Origin: Treponema sp.
GTDB lineage: Bacteria; Spirochaetota; Spirochaetia; Treponematales; Breznakiellaceae
Assembly (NCBI GenBank): GCA_031274285.1
Contig: JAISQJ010000131.1
Coordinates: 1-39,101, forward strand
Reading direction: 5' to 3'
DNA: 39,101 nucleotides
Shown: one piece after another, positions 1 to 7,856 of the stretch
Position numbering within the stretch: position 1 is the stretch's first letter
Layout of the letters: each line of letters starts with the position of its first letter
The notes under the pieces: model-generated
The model's input: the letters and a program-made list of their open reading frames with translations, nothing else
Database searches by the model: none
Told to the model about the DNA's origin: nothing
Made by a program: the position numbers and the translations under genes

Positions 1-53
1 ATGAAGCAAAATCGTCCTAAATATCTCATATTCTTTGGGTTTTCTCGGTTTTT

Positions 54-80
54 CTGTGTGGTCCGTGAGGTCCGTGGTTT
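54..80. repeat. Degenerate CCGTG-type short repeat in the end region
   Basis: The first 125 bases hold no supported gene: the open frame there is only the antisense of the 3' end of nagZ. What can be seen is a periodic G/T-rich stretch in which TCCGTG recurs, ending GTCCGTGGTTT. It resembles in style the CCTTCGTG/CCTTTGTGGTT arms at 36707-36783, so it may belong to a dispersed intergenic repeat family. This is inferred from only two partly similar examples. Confidence 0.3.
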
Positions 81-125
81 GACTTCATTAAGCCAATTGT
101 CAACGATACGGTACACTAGCAGCCT

Positions 126-1646
126 TTATTGGGCTAAATGGGGGGTGAACTCTCCCTGTAAGGCCGCGGCCAGGGCCCGGAAGCTCTTTTCGCTGTACTC
201 CCAGGCGGCCAGGCCGGCGGCCTTTTCCGGCAGCCCGTCAAGGTCGTAGGGGTTCCGCAGGGCGATGACCAGCAGGGGAACGGGGAGTTCCGCCAGGGCC
301 CGGGCCAGGTCCAACTGGGCGCGGTTCAAATGGGCGTTGTAGGCGCCCAGAACCAGGACGCTGTGCCCCGCGGCCCGGGCCTTGAGGGCCGCTATTTCTT
401 CCGCACCGGGGCTGATGGAACATTCTGCGCCGCCGCCTCCAAAACGCCGGGCAAACCAGGAGGCAAAACTCAGGCTGCTGTCGGGCTTGGCGGAGGCGAT
501 GGTGGAACGGTAGGCCAGGGGGCCGGTGAAAAAGGGCTTTCCCCCCAGGGGGGGAATGGCGCCCCGCAGCAGGGTGACGGTGTCCCGGGTGAGACGGTCG
601 TTTATGGCAGCGGCGTCCCCGATCCCTTCCCCCGGCTCCCGACCGAAACCGGCATACCGTTCTTTGTAGTCAAGAATTTTTTTTACCGACCTGTCAAATT
701 CCTCCGGATCGTAACGGCCTTCCCGGTAGGCGGCGTTTACCGCTTCCAGGCTGGCTTCCATCTGCCGGCTTTCGTGGCAGACGTACACCAGATCCACCCC
801 CGCGGACAAGGCCATGGCGCAGCCCGCGGGGATGCCGTAATAATCGCCGATAGCTTTCATCTCCATGCCGTCGCTCAAAACCAGGCCGGAAAAGCCCAGG
901 CGCTCCTTTAGGAGGCCGGTGATGATGGTCCGGGACATGGTGGCGGGAAGCCGCTGTTCCTCCAGGCGGGGAAACAGAATGTGAGTGGTCATAATGGCGG
1001 GAATCCCCGCGGCAATGGCCTTCTTAAAGGGGATAAGCTCGCAGGCTTCCAGGGCTTCCGGACTTTTGTCCACCAGGGGCAAGGCCAGATGGGAATCCAC
1101 CGCCGTATCCCCGTGGCCGGGAAAATGCTTACCGCAGCAGAGGAGCCCCGCCTCCGCATAGGCGGCGATTACTTCCAGGGCCAGATTTCCGGCCTCTTCG
1201 GCATCGCCCCCTAGACTGCGGACCCCGATCACCGGGTTGCCGGGGTTTGAATTGACATCCAGCACCGGCGCCAGATTAAGGTTGACCCCGATCCGCTCCA
1301 GTTCGGCGGCGGTGATACGGGCCGCCTGGCGCAGCGCCTGGGCGCTGTTCGGGGCCGCGGCCAGGGCCATGGCGCCGGGAACGTTTACCATGTCCGCGGG
1401 GAGCCGGGTTACCACGCCGCCCTCCTGATCCAGGGCGATAAAGGGGGGATACCCCGTTTCCCCCTCGATCAGGTTCCGGATTTCATCGGTAAGCCGCCGT
1501 CCCTGGGCGGCGCTTTCCAGGTTTTCCCGAAACAGAATAACGTTCCCCACCCGGTACTTTTTAACCAGGCGCCGGAGTTCCGCCGAAGGGACGGTCCCCG
1601 TAAAGCCCAGGGCGAAACGCTGTCCCGCCTTTTGAATTGGAGTCAT
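126..1646 (-). CDS. nagZ: Beta-N-acetylhexosaminidase NagZ (GH3), cytoplasmic
   Basis: Glycoside hydrolase family 3 enzyme, 506 aa, expected to release non-reducing GlcNAc from GlcNAc-MurNAc or GlcNAc-MurNAc-peptides. It shows the NagZ signature KHFPGHGDTAVDSH near residues 173-186, which carries the His/Asp general acid-base dyad of this family. The nucleophile region is LVLSDGMEM (Asp about 259), and the substrate loop is ALDQEGG (about 71-77). A C-terminal domain of roughly 170 residues follows the barrel, as in the two-domain Bacillus enzyme YbbD. There is no signal peptide, so it should act on imported sugars. The start at 1646 has the Shine-Dalgarno sequence AGAGGAAAG; an alternative ATG at 1673, one base after the upstream stop, has a weaker AAGGGA. 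It is the last gene of the operon behind a binding protein and two permeases, under the predicted MurR operator at 5116-5130. Confidence 0.9.
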   Translation of the reverse strand: MTPIQKAGQRFALGFTGTVPSAELRRLVKKYRVGNVILFRENLESAAQGRRLTDEIRNLIEGETGYPPFIALDQEGGVVTRLPADMVNVPGAMALAAAPNSAQALRQAARITAAELERIGVNLNLAPVLDVNSNPGNPVIGVRSLGGDAEEAGNLALEVIAAYAEAGLLCCGKHFPGHGDTAVDSHLALPLVDKSPEALEACELIPFKKAIAAGIPAIMTTHILFPRLEEQRLPATMSRTIITGLLKERLGFSGLVLSDGMEMKAIGDYYGIPAGCAMALSAGVDLVYVCHESRQMEASLEAVNAAYREGRYDPEEFDRSVKKILDYKERYAGFGREPGEGIGDAAAINDRLTRDTVTLLRGAIPPLGGKPFFTGPLAYRSTIASAKPDSSLSFASWFARRFGGGGAECSISPGAEEIAALKARAAGHSVLVLGAYNAHLNRAQLDLARALAELPVPLLVIALRNPYDLDGLPEKAAGLAAWEYSEKSFRALAAALQGEFTPHLAQ

Positions 1647-1674
1647 GCTTTCCTCTTTTTGAACCGGGGCCATA

Positions 1675-2556
1675 CTATCCCTTAACCGAGCCCACGGTAA
1701 GGCCGGCAATGAAAAAGCGCTGCAGCAGGGGATAGAGGACGATGATGGGCAGGGTGGAAACCATGATCACCGCCGCCTTAATGGCGATGCCGATGCTGGT
1801 CCTATCCGCCGCGCCGGAGCCCTCCCCCACGGTCATGGTACCGTTGACGATATTCCGCAGAAAGAGCATCACCGGATATTGGCTGCTCTTTAGATAAATC
1901 AGGGCGTTAAACCAGTCGTTCCAAAAAAACACCGCATAGTAAAGGCCGATGGTTGCCAGGGCCGCCGTGGACAGGGGCAGCACAATGCGGAACAAAATGC
2001 GGTAGTAGCCCAGGCCGTCGATCAGGGCGGCCTCCTCAATTTCCTTGGGGACCCCCTTAAAAAAACTAATCAGGATAATCAGGTTGAAGGGACTGACGGC
2101 AAAGGGCAGCAGGATCGCCAGGGGGGTATTGGTAATGCCCAAGCTGGAAATAAGCAGGTAGGTGGGGATAAGTCCCCCGGAAAAAAACATGGAGAATACC
2201 ACCAGCTTCATGAAAAAACCGTTGCCCCGCAAAAAAGGTTTGGACAGGGGATACCCGAAAAGGGCGGTCATGGCCAGGGCGATAAGGGTGCCGCCGGAGG
2301 TATAAAAAAGCGTATTTCTGTAGGCCAGGAAAAAGTTCGGATACCCTAAAATCTGCCGGTAGGCCATGGTATTAAAGCCCCTGGGCCACAGACTCACCCG
2401 GTTATTGATAATATCCTGAACCGAAGAGAAGGACAGGGCAAACATGTAAATAAAGGGAACAATGCAGACCAGGAGCACCCAGCTCATAATCAGGATCACC
2501 ACCACATCGAAAAAAGTAATTTTTTTTAACCGTGAACGCCGCAAAAGAAAAGCCAT
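1675..2556 (-). CDS. Carbohydrate ABC transporter permease, LplC/YtcP type
   Basis: Inner-membrane permease (293 aa) of a CUT1-family sugar importer, with about six membrane segments (first about residues 15-38). The cytoplasmic EAA loop that docks the ATPase is clear as EEAALIDGLGYYRI. The C-terminus GLTVGSVKG is the usual ending of this subfamily (G-x-x-x-G-[AS]-V/I-K-G). It lies 11 bp after its partner permease and just before nagZ in one operon. The context suggests an amino-sugar or muropeptide-derived disaccharide as cargo, but the substrate cannot be read from the permease itself. No ATPase gene is adjacent. Confidence 0.9.
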   Translation of the reverse strand: MAFLLRRSRLKKITFFDVVVILIMSWVLLVCIVPFIYMFALSFSSVQDIINNRVSLWPRGFNTMAYRQILGYPNFFLAYRNTLFYTSGGTLIALAMTALFGYPLSKPFLRGNGFFMKLVVFSMFFSGGLIPTYLLISSLGITNTPLAILLPFAVSPFNLIILISFFKGVPKEIEEAALIDGLGYYRILFRIVLPLSTAALATIGLYYAVFFWNDWFNALIYLKSSQYPVMLFLRNIVNGTMTVGEGSGAADRTSIGIAIKAAVIMVSTLPIIVLYPLLQRFFIAGLTVGSVKG

Positions 2557-2567
2557 GGCTATCCCGC

Positions 2568-3512
2568 CTAATAAATAGATTCCCCGGTGGCCCGGCGGCT
2601 GACAAAATTCGCCGACGACACCAGAATAAGGCCGATAATGCCGCTGAAAAGACCGATGGCGGTGGCATAAGAATAATTCGGCGTCCCCCCAGCCAGGCCG
2701 GTACGGTACACCAGGGTATCCAGAATATCGCTGACATGGGAATTGGCCGGGGTATAGAGGAGCAGCACCTTTTCAAATCCCAGGGTAAGCATGCGCCCCA
2801 CCTGGAGGATCAGCATCACCATGATGGTAGGCATGATCGAAGGAATGGTGACGTACCATATCTTTTTTATCCGCCCCGCGCCGTCGATTTCGGCGGCCTC
2901 GAATAAATCACTGTTAATGTTGGTAATGGCCGCCAGGTAAATAATGGCCGTCCAGCCGGTAAACTGCCAACTGTCGGTTAATACATAGATGGGGCGGAAC
3001 CACTGGGGCAGGTTCACAAAATAAATGGGCTCTATGCGGAAAACCGTTATCAGGAACCTGTTCAAAAGGCCGCTGGAGGGGGAAACGATCTCCCCCAGGA
3101 TGGCGATCACCACCACCGTGGAGATAAAGCGGGGCATATAGGAAATAGTCTGGACGACCTTTTTGAAGTACTTTGACCGGGCCTCGTTCAGGATAATGGC
3201 GAAAAAAATAGGCAGAGGAAAATTAACCACAATATTCCACAGCGAGGTGACCAGGGTATTGCGGAAGGCCCGCCAGAAAGATTCATCCCTGAGGAACCGG
3301 GCGAAGTATTGAAACCCCACCCATTCGGTCCCCCAGGGACCCATGCCGGGACGGTAACGCCTGAAGGCGAGGATGTTCCCGAACATGGGCAGATACTTAA
3401 AAATGATAAAATAGGCCGCCGGTAAAACAAACATGGAATACAGGGCCAGGTACTTACGGATATGAACCGCCAGACCTTCCCGGCCCTTTTCACTTTTCAG
3501 TTGCTTTACCAT
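2568..3512 (-). CDS. Carbohydrate ABC transporter permease, LplB/YtcO type
   Basis: First permease of transporter 1, 314 aa, with a short basic N-terminus, a first membrane helix near residues 23-45 and the subfamily motif KYLPMFG. The EAA loop reads FEAAEIDGAGRIKKIWYVTIP, which is intact. It forms a heterodimer with the product of the next gene. It follows the binding-protein gene after 45 bp that hold a 13-bp tandem repeat (3530-3568) instead of a conventional stem-loop. Confidence 0.9.
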   Translation of the reverse strand: MVKQLKSEKGREGLAVHIRKYLALYSMFVLPAAYFIIFKYLPMFGNILAFRRYRPGMGPWGTEWVGFQYFARFLRDESFWRAFRNTLVTSLWNIVVNFPLPIFFAIILNEARSKYFKKVVQTISYMPRFISTVVVIAILGEIVSPSSGLLNRFLITVFRIEPIYFVNLPQWFRPIYVLTDSWQFTGWTAIIYLAAITNINSDLFEAAEIDGAGRIKKIWYVTIPSIMPTIMVMLILQVGRMLTLGFEKVLLLYTPANSHVSDILDTLVYRTGLAGGTPNYSYATAIGLFSGIIGLILVSSANFVSRRATGESIY

Positions 3513-3529
3513 AGCGTCAGTGCTTTGCC

Positions 3530-3568
3530 TGTCAGCGATTGCTGTCAGCGATTGCTGTCAGCGATTGC
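3530..3568. repeat. Three tandem copies of a 13-bp unit at the 3' end of a binding-protein gene
   Basis: The unit TGTCAGCGATTGC (plus strand) is present three times without mismatch. One copy lies over the last codons and stop of the binding-protein gene, so each copy brings another TGA in the minus-strand reading. It looks like a recent local duplication and adds spacing between the binding protein and the permease. Confidence 0.9.
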
Positions 3569-5099
3569 TGTTGTACAGGGCAAGGTACTCGTCAAGTCCC
3601 TTCTGCCGCATCTCCGCCACATAGGCGGCCCAATCCGTATCAAGGCTCTTCTTCCCCGTGAGGAAGGCGTCGTCCCACACGATAAACGTGTCGTACAGGG
3701 GCCCCATCAGGGATGTGGCCTTTTCCGCGGTAAGGTCGTCAAATTTGGGAGTGGGGGGAATAAGCTGGATAGCGTTATCCATGGCCGCCACACGGGCATT
3801 GATGGCCGCATAGTTTTCATCGTACTTGATCATCTCCCGGGCGTTTACCCAGACAAGCTGGGTCGTATCGGAACCGGCGCCGAATTGAAGCTGCATGGCC
3901 TTGTAGATGCCGTCCGGGGAATTAACGACGCTGTCGATGAATTTGATGTTGTTCCCCTGGCGGGTAAAGGTGGTTCCCTCCACACCGAGGCACCAGAGTT
4001 CCGCCCCACGGGTGCTGAAGAACATTTCGTCCACCACCCGGACGATCCGTTCAAAGTTGGGACTCCGCGCGGTCTTGGCGGGGAAAAGAATACCGTCGCC
4101 GGTCTTGTTTTTCTGCTGATGATGGGCCCCCGCGGGTCCGGCCAGGGGCGGGTACATGTTCAGCTTAAAGCCGGGGATGGTGGAAGCCGCGGCCACGCCG
4201 CCGATCTGATCGTAGTACGCGTAGGTGGCAATCGAAGCGCCGGTGGCCATCTTCCGGGTCCATACGTCGCCGGGAATAGGCTCCACCGTTTCGGGGTCCA
4301 GGAGGCCTTCGGCGTACATCTTGTGCCAGAACCGCATATACTCCCGGTACTGGCTGCTCACGACCCCGGCAAAATATTCATTTTTCGCATAATCCCAGCT
4401 CAAGAGCCGGCTGCCCCCGGCGCCGTTCATGTGGACGCTGATCCCCCAGGCGGGCTGGGTCATACGGTAGTGGACACGGGGGCCCACCAGCATGGTCACC
4501 GGATACGAGGCGGGATTCTCCGCCTTGTAAGCCTTGGCAAGGGTGTAGAGATCGTCGTAGGTCCTGGGCGCCGGTACGTTGTACCGGGTAAGGAGATCTT
4601 CCCGCAGGATAAGGCCGCCGTCATAGAAGGGCTTATCGTAGAGGGAGGGGAGGCTGTAGCGTTTACCGTCCTTGAGTTTAAGCAGGTCCACATCGGCCTG
4701 GATCCCGAATTCCGCCACCCGGGCGTTAAAATTCGGCGTCCAGGAGGCGTAATCGCTGATAGGCACAATGGTGCCGTTGGCGGCCAGGGAGGCGTTTTCT
4801 CCAGTAATACTCTGGTGGAGGATCACATCCGGGGCGTTGCCGCTGTTAAGGGCCACGGAAACCTTGGTGGGATAATCGGCGACAGGGATGATCTCCCAAT
4901 TAATCTTTACGTTGAACAGTTCCTGGGCGGTCCTTACCGTGAGCCAATCGTTCCTGAACGGCAGGGTCGCGTTGTCCACATAGTACATGGAAAACTCCAG
5001 CGGCTGATTCCCGCCGGAGGCGGCCTCCGGCTTTTGCCGCGAGCAGGAGCCAAGCACGGCGAGGCAGCATAAAACCAGAAAAACCCTTTGCATTTTCAT
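3558..5099 (-). CDS. Extracellular solute-binding lipoprotein, transporter 1
   Basis: Large (513 aa) LplA/YtcQ-like sugar-binding protein. The N-terminus is a lipoprotein signal: basic MKMQR, a hydrophobic stretch, then the lipobox VLGSC with Cys at about residue 19. The mature protein should be lipid-anchored and face the outside of the cytoplasmic membrane. The motif LWCLGVEGTTFT in the C-terminal half is the [FW]G-x-EG-x-x[FY] feature seen in this binding-protein group. The start has AAGGAGA eight bases upstream. It is the first gene of the operon that ends with nagZ and sits behind the promoter at 5139-5167. Cargo is inferred from nagZ to be a GlcNAc-containing disaccharide; this is not shown by sequence. 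Confidence 0.9.
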   Translation of the reverse strand: MKMQRVFLVLCCLAVLGSCSRQKPEAASGGNQPLEFSMYYVDNATLPFRNDWLTVRTAQELFNVKINWEIIPVADYPTKVSVALNSGNAPDVILHQSITGENASLAANGTIVPISDYASWTPNFNARVAEFGIQADVDLLKLKDGKRYSLPSLYDKPFYDGGLILREDLLTRYNVPAPRTYDDLYTLAKAYKAENPASYPVTMLVGPRVHYRMTQPAWGISVHMNGAGGSRLLSWDYAKNEYFAGVVSSQYREYMRFWHKMYAEGLLDPETVEPIPGDVWTRKMATGASIATYAYYDQIGGVAAASTIPGFKLNMYPPLAGPAGAHHQQKNKTGDGILFPAKTARSPNFERIVRVVDEMFFSTRGAELWCLGVEGTTFTRQGNNIKFIDSVVNSPDGIYKAMQLQFGAGSDTTQLVWVNAREMIKYDENYAAINARVAAMDNAIQLIPPTPKFDDLTAEKATSLMGPLYDTFIVWDDAFLTGKKSLDTDWAAYVAEMRQKGLDEYLALYNSNR

Positions 5100-5115
5100 A
5101 GATTCTCCTTAAAAT

Positions 5116-5130
5116 TGAACTAAATTTTCA
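5116..5130 (-). promoter_or_regulatory. Predicted MurR operator A (TGAA-N7-TTCA)
   Basis: A 15-bp dyad, TGAACTAAATTTTCA on the plus strand, lies 8 bp downstream of the -10 box of the transporter 1/nagZ promoter, so it covers the likely transcription start. The same TGAA-N7-TTCA pattern with nearly the same spacing (7 bp) occurs at 12314-12328 before murQ. The two promoters share 15 identical bases, ATAAAAATAGTGAAA, across the -10-to-operator junction. Binding by the RpiR-family regulator at 10469-11350 is inferred. Confidence 0.6.
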
Positions 5131-5138
5131 CTATTTTT

Positions 5139-5167
5139 ATCATAAAACATAAAATACGCCATGTCAA
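5139..5167 (-). promoter_or_regulatory. Sigma-70 promoter for binding protein - permeases - nagZ operon
   Basis: On the minus strand there is a consensus -35 TTGACA (5162-5167), a 17-bp spacer and -10 TATGAT (5139-5144). Transcription would start near 5132, about 33 bases before the ATG. Confidence 0.75.
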
Positions 5168-5176
5168 GAAAACCCC

Positions 5177-5206
5177 CGTTTCCGACGGTCTCCGACGGTT
5201 TCCGAC
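5177..5206. repeat. Three tandem 10-bp units
   Basis: The plus-strand units CGTTTCCGAC, GGTCTCCGAC and GGTTTCCGAC follow one another between the end of the PIG-L gene and the -35 box of the next operon. No convincing terminator hairpin is visible here, so some read-through between the two minus-strand operons is possible. Confidence 0.6.
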
Positions 5207-5237
5207 AGCGGGCCGCTCCCTTTGCGGGTTTTGCGGC

Positions 5238-5939
5238 TTAAAAACTGTCTTTCACCAGCTTCATGCTGTAGGGGCTTACGGCGAAACATTCGGCCCTTTC
5301 CTTATGGATAAGGACGCCCCGGCTCCGGGAAAGGGCGTCGTAGTAATCCCGGTACTTAAACCAGGGAGAATTATTGGTAAGCCACAGTTTTTGTATGTGC
5401 TCAAACCAAAGATCGTAACCGGCGCTTACATCAATAAAAATATAGGGCACAAATCCGTGGGAATCCTCCCAATTCTCGGCGTAGTAGGGCCCCTCCGCCC
5501 AATGGGGCGGACTCTCGCGCTCGAAGTCCCGGAGGGCCGCGTAGAAAACCGCGTCCTCCACCGCCCTGGAGGTGACGCTGTGATCCTTATGCAGGCTGTT
5601 TTGCCAGTGGGTTAAGATAACATCGGGTTTTTCCGCACGGATAACATCGCAGAGCCGGCGCCGCAGTTCTTCATTATCGGGGGCTTCGCCGTCCGGGTAT
5701 CCCAGGCAGATAAAATTACCCCCCAGGGCTCCGATAAATTCCTCCGCGCATTTTTTGTTATACGCCGCAAATTCCGCGGTATCCCTTCCGGGGGGCGCGC
5801 CCCGCTCCCCTGCGGTCACCGCAACGGTGGTAACCGCATCCCCCAGCAGGCTGTGGACCGCCAGGGTTTTTCCGCAGGTAAGCTCCGCATCGCCGATGTG
5901 GGCGCCCACTGCCATAATGTGTTTTTTCTTTCTGTCCAT
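5238..5939 (-). CDS. PIG-L/LmbE-family deacetylase-like protein
   Basis: Small (233 aa) cytoplasmic protein of the LmbE/PIG-L fold, whose known members are zinc-dependent N-deacetylases of GlcNAc-containing substrates. The N-terminal zinc motif, normally AHPDD, is here AHIGD (residues 13-17). It keeps the His and the second Asp (metal ligands) but has Gly in place of the Asp that acts as general base in MshB-type enzymes. The second metal motif HKDH is present at 117-120. Activity may therefore be altered or use another base; this could be a subfamily feature. It is the last gene of the murQ operon, 11 bp after a permease, with a good GGAGG site. The context suggests a role in amino-sugar handling. 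Confidence 0.8.
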   Translation of the reverse strand: MDRKKKHIMAVGAHIGDAELTCGKTLAVHSLLGDAVTTVAVTAGERGAPPGRDTAEFAAYNKKCAEEFIGALGGNFICLGYPDGEAPDNEELRRRLCDVIRAEKPDVILTHWQNSLHKDHSVTSRAVEDAVFYAALRDFERESPPHWAEGPYYAENWEDSHGFVPYIFIDVSAGYDLWFEHIQKLWLTNNSPWFKYRDYYDALSRSRGVLIHKERAECFAVSPYSMKLVKDSF

Positions 5940-5950
5940 AGTATTCCTCC

Positions 5951-6838
5951 TTAACCTTTTACCGATCCGATCATGATACCCTTTACAAAATACCGCTGGA
6001 GAAAGGGATACACCAGGATTATGGGGACCACCACAATTATCATGGCCGCAGGCCTTAGGGTTTCCCCCACAATCGCCGACTGCTTAACTGCCAGGGCCCC
6101 TACGCCGGTCTGGGCAAGCTGGGCCGCGGCTTCCGTTTGATTGATAAGATTTATGAGCACAAAGCTTAGGGTTTTAAGGGATTTGCTGGTCACAAAAAAA
6201 GCCGCATCGCTCCATGCGTTCCAATGGTACACCCCGATGAACAGGGCCATGGTGGCTAAAAGGGGGGCGGACACGGGGAGTATGATTCTAAAAAAGATTG
6301 ACAGGTATCCCGCGCCGTCTAATTTGGCCGCCTCTTCCAGGGAATCCGGAATTTCCCGGAAAAAAGAAATCATGATTATGGTGTAAAAGGCGTTCAGGAG
6401 TCCGGGGAAAATATATACCAGGAATTTATTCATAAGCCCCAGAAATTTTAAGGTCATGTAATAGGGGATAAGGCCGCCTGAAAAATACATGGTAATGATC
6501 AGGGCCACCATATAAAAACGCCTAAAGTACAAATTCCGGTGCGAAAGGCTGTAGGCAAAGAGGCCGGTAAAGATCAGGGTGCATAGGGTCCCGATCAGGG
6601 TCCGCGACACCGTAACCACGGCGGCGGTATAGATATAATCTATCCGCAGTACCGCCTTGTAATTCTCCAGGGAAAAGACCCGGGGCCACAGGTATATGCC
6701 CCCCCGCAGCGCGTCTTTACCGTCGTTCAGGGAGATGATGACGGCATAGTAAAACGGGTAGGCCGTCAGTACAAGGACCAAAATACACACGGCCATCACG
6801 ACGGCGTCTATGATCCTGTCTTCCAGGGTGTTTTTCAT
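5951..6838 (-). CDS. Carbohydrate ABC transporter permease, LplC type (transporter 2)
   Basis: Permease of 295 aa with an N-terminal membrane helix at about 11-33, the EAA loop EEAAKLDGAGYLSIFFRIILP and the characteristic C-terminus KGIMIGSVKG. Its ATG directly follows the TAA of the partner permease (6839), so the two are probably translationally coupled. It is part of the murQ-murR operon, which points to an amino-sugar cargo. Confidence 0.9.
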   Translation of the reverse strand: MKNTLEDRIIDAVVMAVCILVLVLTAYPFYYAVIISLNDGKDALRGGIYLWPRVFSLENYKAVLRIDYIYTAAVVTVSRTLIGTLCTLIFTGLFAYSLSHRNLYFRRFYMVALIITMYFSGGLIPYYMTLKFLGLMNKFLVYIFPGLLNAFYTIIMISFFREIPDSLEEAAKLDGAGYLSIFFRIILPVSAPLLATMALFIGVYHWNAWSDAAFFVTSKSLKTLSFVLINLINQTEAAAQLAQTGVGALAVKQSAIVGETLRPAAMIIVVVPIILVYPFLQRYFVKGIMIGSVKG

Positions 6839-7801
6839 TTAATAAATACCCTCGCCGGTAAATTTCTTTGCCCCCCGGTTTGCCATAAACACCAGGGTAA
6901 CCGATATAAGACTCTGGAATAATCCCACGGCGGTGGCAAAGGAATACCGCTGATTCAGGATCCCCGTTTGGTAGGCATAATAGCCTATGACCATGGATTT
7001 TTGATAATTAACGCTGTTGCCCATAAGAAAGGTCTGCTCGAAATTGGATCCTCCCATGCCCCCTGAAAACAGGCCCCCCAGGGCAAGGACCAGCAGCACC
7101 ACGGTGGTTCCCCGGATCCCCGGCAGGGTTATGTGCCGCATGCATTGCAGCCTTCCCGCGCCGTCGATCTTGGCCGCATCGTAAAGGGCCGGATCGATGC
7201 CGGCTATGGCGGCCAGGAATATGATGGACCACCAGCCCAATTCCTTCCACACATCGGTAATGACCGCCAGGGCCCAATAAGTATCCTGGCTGGCGAGAAA
7301 ATTGACAGGTCCGGTAATCAGGCCCAGGTCCGTAAGGAGCCGGTTAACCAAACCGTTTTGGGTATTCAGAAAGGTAAAGGCCAGGCCGTAGACCACCACC
7401 CAGGAAATAAAATGGGGCAGATAACTTACGGTCTGCACTATCCGCTTAAATTTGCCGTAGCGCAGTTCATTAAGGGCCAGGGCGAAGATGATGGGGGCGG
7501 GAAAGGAAAACAAAAGCTTTAGGACGCTGATCCCCAGGGTATTCCGCATGACCCTGCCGAACCAGGGATCCTTAAAGAAGGCGATAAAATGTTTTAGGCC
7601 GTAATTCGCCGTCCAGGGGCTGGTAAAGAACCCCCTGAACCCCGTGACGCTGCGGTAATCTTTGAAGGCGATGATAAGCCCCGACATGGGAATGTAGGCA
7701 AAGATCAGGAGGAAGACCATCCCCAGGAGGGCAAAAATTTGGAGGGAAAACTGGGCTTTTAAGCCCCGGATCAGGGTCTTTTTCCCCTTAACGGCTGCCA
7801 T
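6839..7801 (-). CDS. Carbohydrate ABC transporter permease, LplB type (transporter 2)
   Basis: Permease of 320 aa. It has a basic N-terminus, a first membrane segment at about 18-40 followed by AYIPMSGLIIAFKDY, and an intact EAA loop YDAAKIDGAGRLQCM. It is separated from the upstream binding-protein gene by 55 bp that hold two GC-rich hairpins (7807-7848), a typical place for differential mRNA stability between binding protein and permeases. Confidence 0.9.
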   Translation of the reverse strand: MAAVKGKKTLIRGLKAQFSLQIFALLGMVFLLIFAYIPMSGLIIAFKDYRSVTGFRGFFTSPWTANYGLKHFIAFFKDPWFGRVMRNTLGISVLKLLFSFPAPIIFALALNELRYGKFKRIVQTVSYLPHFISWVVVYGLAFTFLNTQNGLVNRLLTDLGLITGPVNFLASQDTYWALAVITDVWKELGWWSIIFLAAIAGIDPALYDAAKIDGAGRLQCMRHITLPGIRGTTVVLLVLALGGLFSGGMGGSNFEQTFLMGNSVNYQKSMVIGYYAYQTGILNQRYSFATAVGLFQSLISVTLVFMANRGAKKFTGEGIY

Positions 7802-7806
7802 AACTA

Positions 7807-7848
7807 CTCCCCTTCGGGGAGGGCGGAAACCGGCTCCGGTTCCCGCCC
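7807..7848 (-). other. Two intercistronic hairpins between binding protein and permease
   Basis: Hairpin one pairs CTCCCC (7807-7812) with GGGGAG (7816-7821) over a TTC loop. Hairpin two pairs GGGCGG with CCGCCC and AACCGG with CCGGTT around a 2-base tip (7821-7848), with a single A-C mismatch. No U-run follows on either strand, so an RNA-stabilising or processing role is more likely than termination. Confidence 0.6.
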
Positions 7849-7856
7849 CTTCCTAT

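Noticed and set aside
1-249. Plus-strand open frame of 82 aa at the left end
   Set aside because: Overlaps the 3' end of nagZ on the other strand and has no family resemblance.
3530-3568. Short repeat array considered as a CRISPR
   Set aside because: The 13-bp units are directly tandem with no spacers, so it is a simple tandem duplication.
3462-5072. Long plus-strand open frame (536 aa) opposite the transporter 1 binding protein
   Set aside because: It is the antisense shadow of a clear lipoprotein gene in GC-rich DNA, its translation has no recognisable domain, and the start has no ribosome binding site in context.
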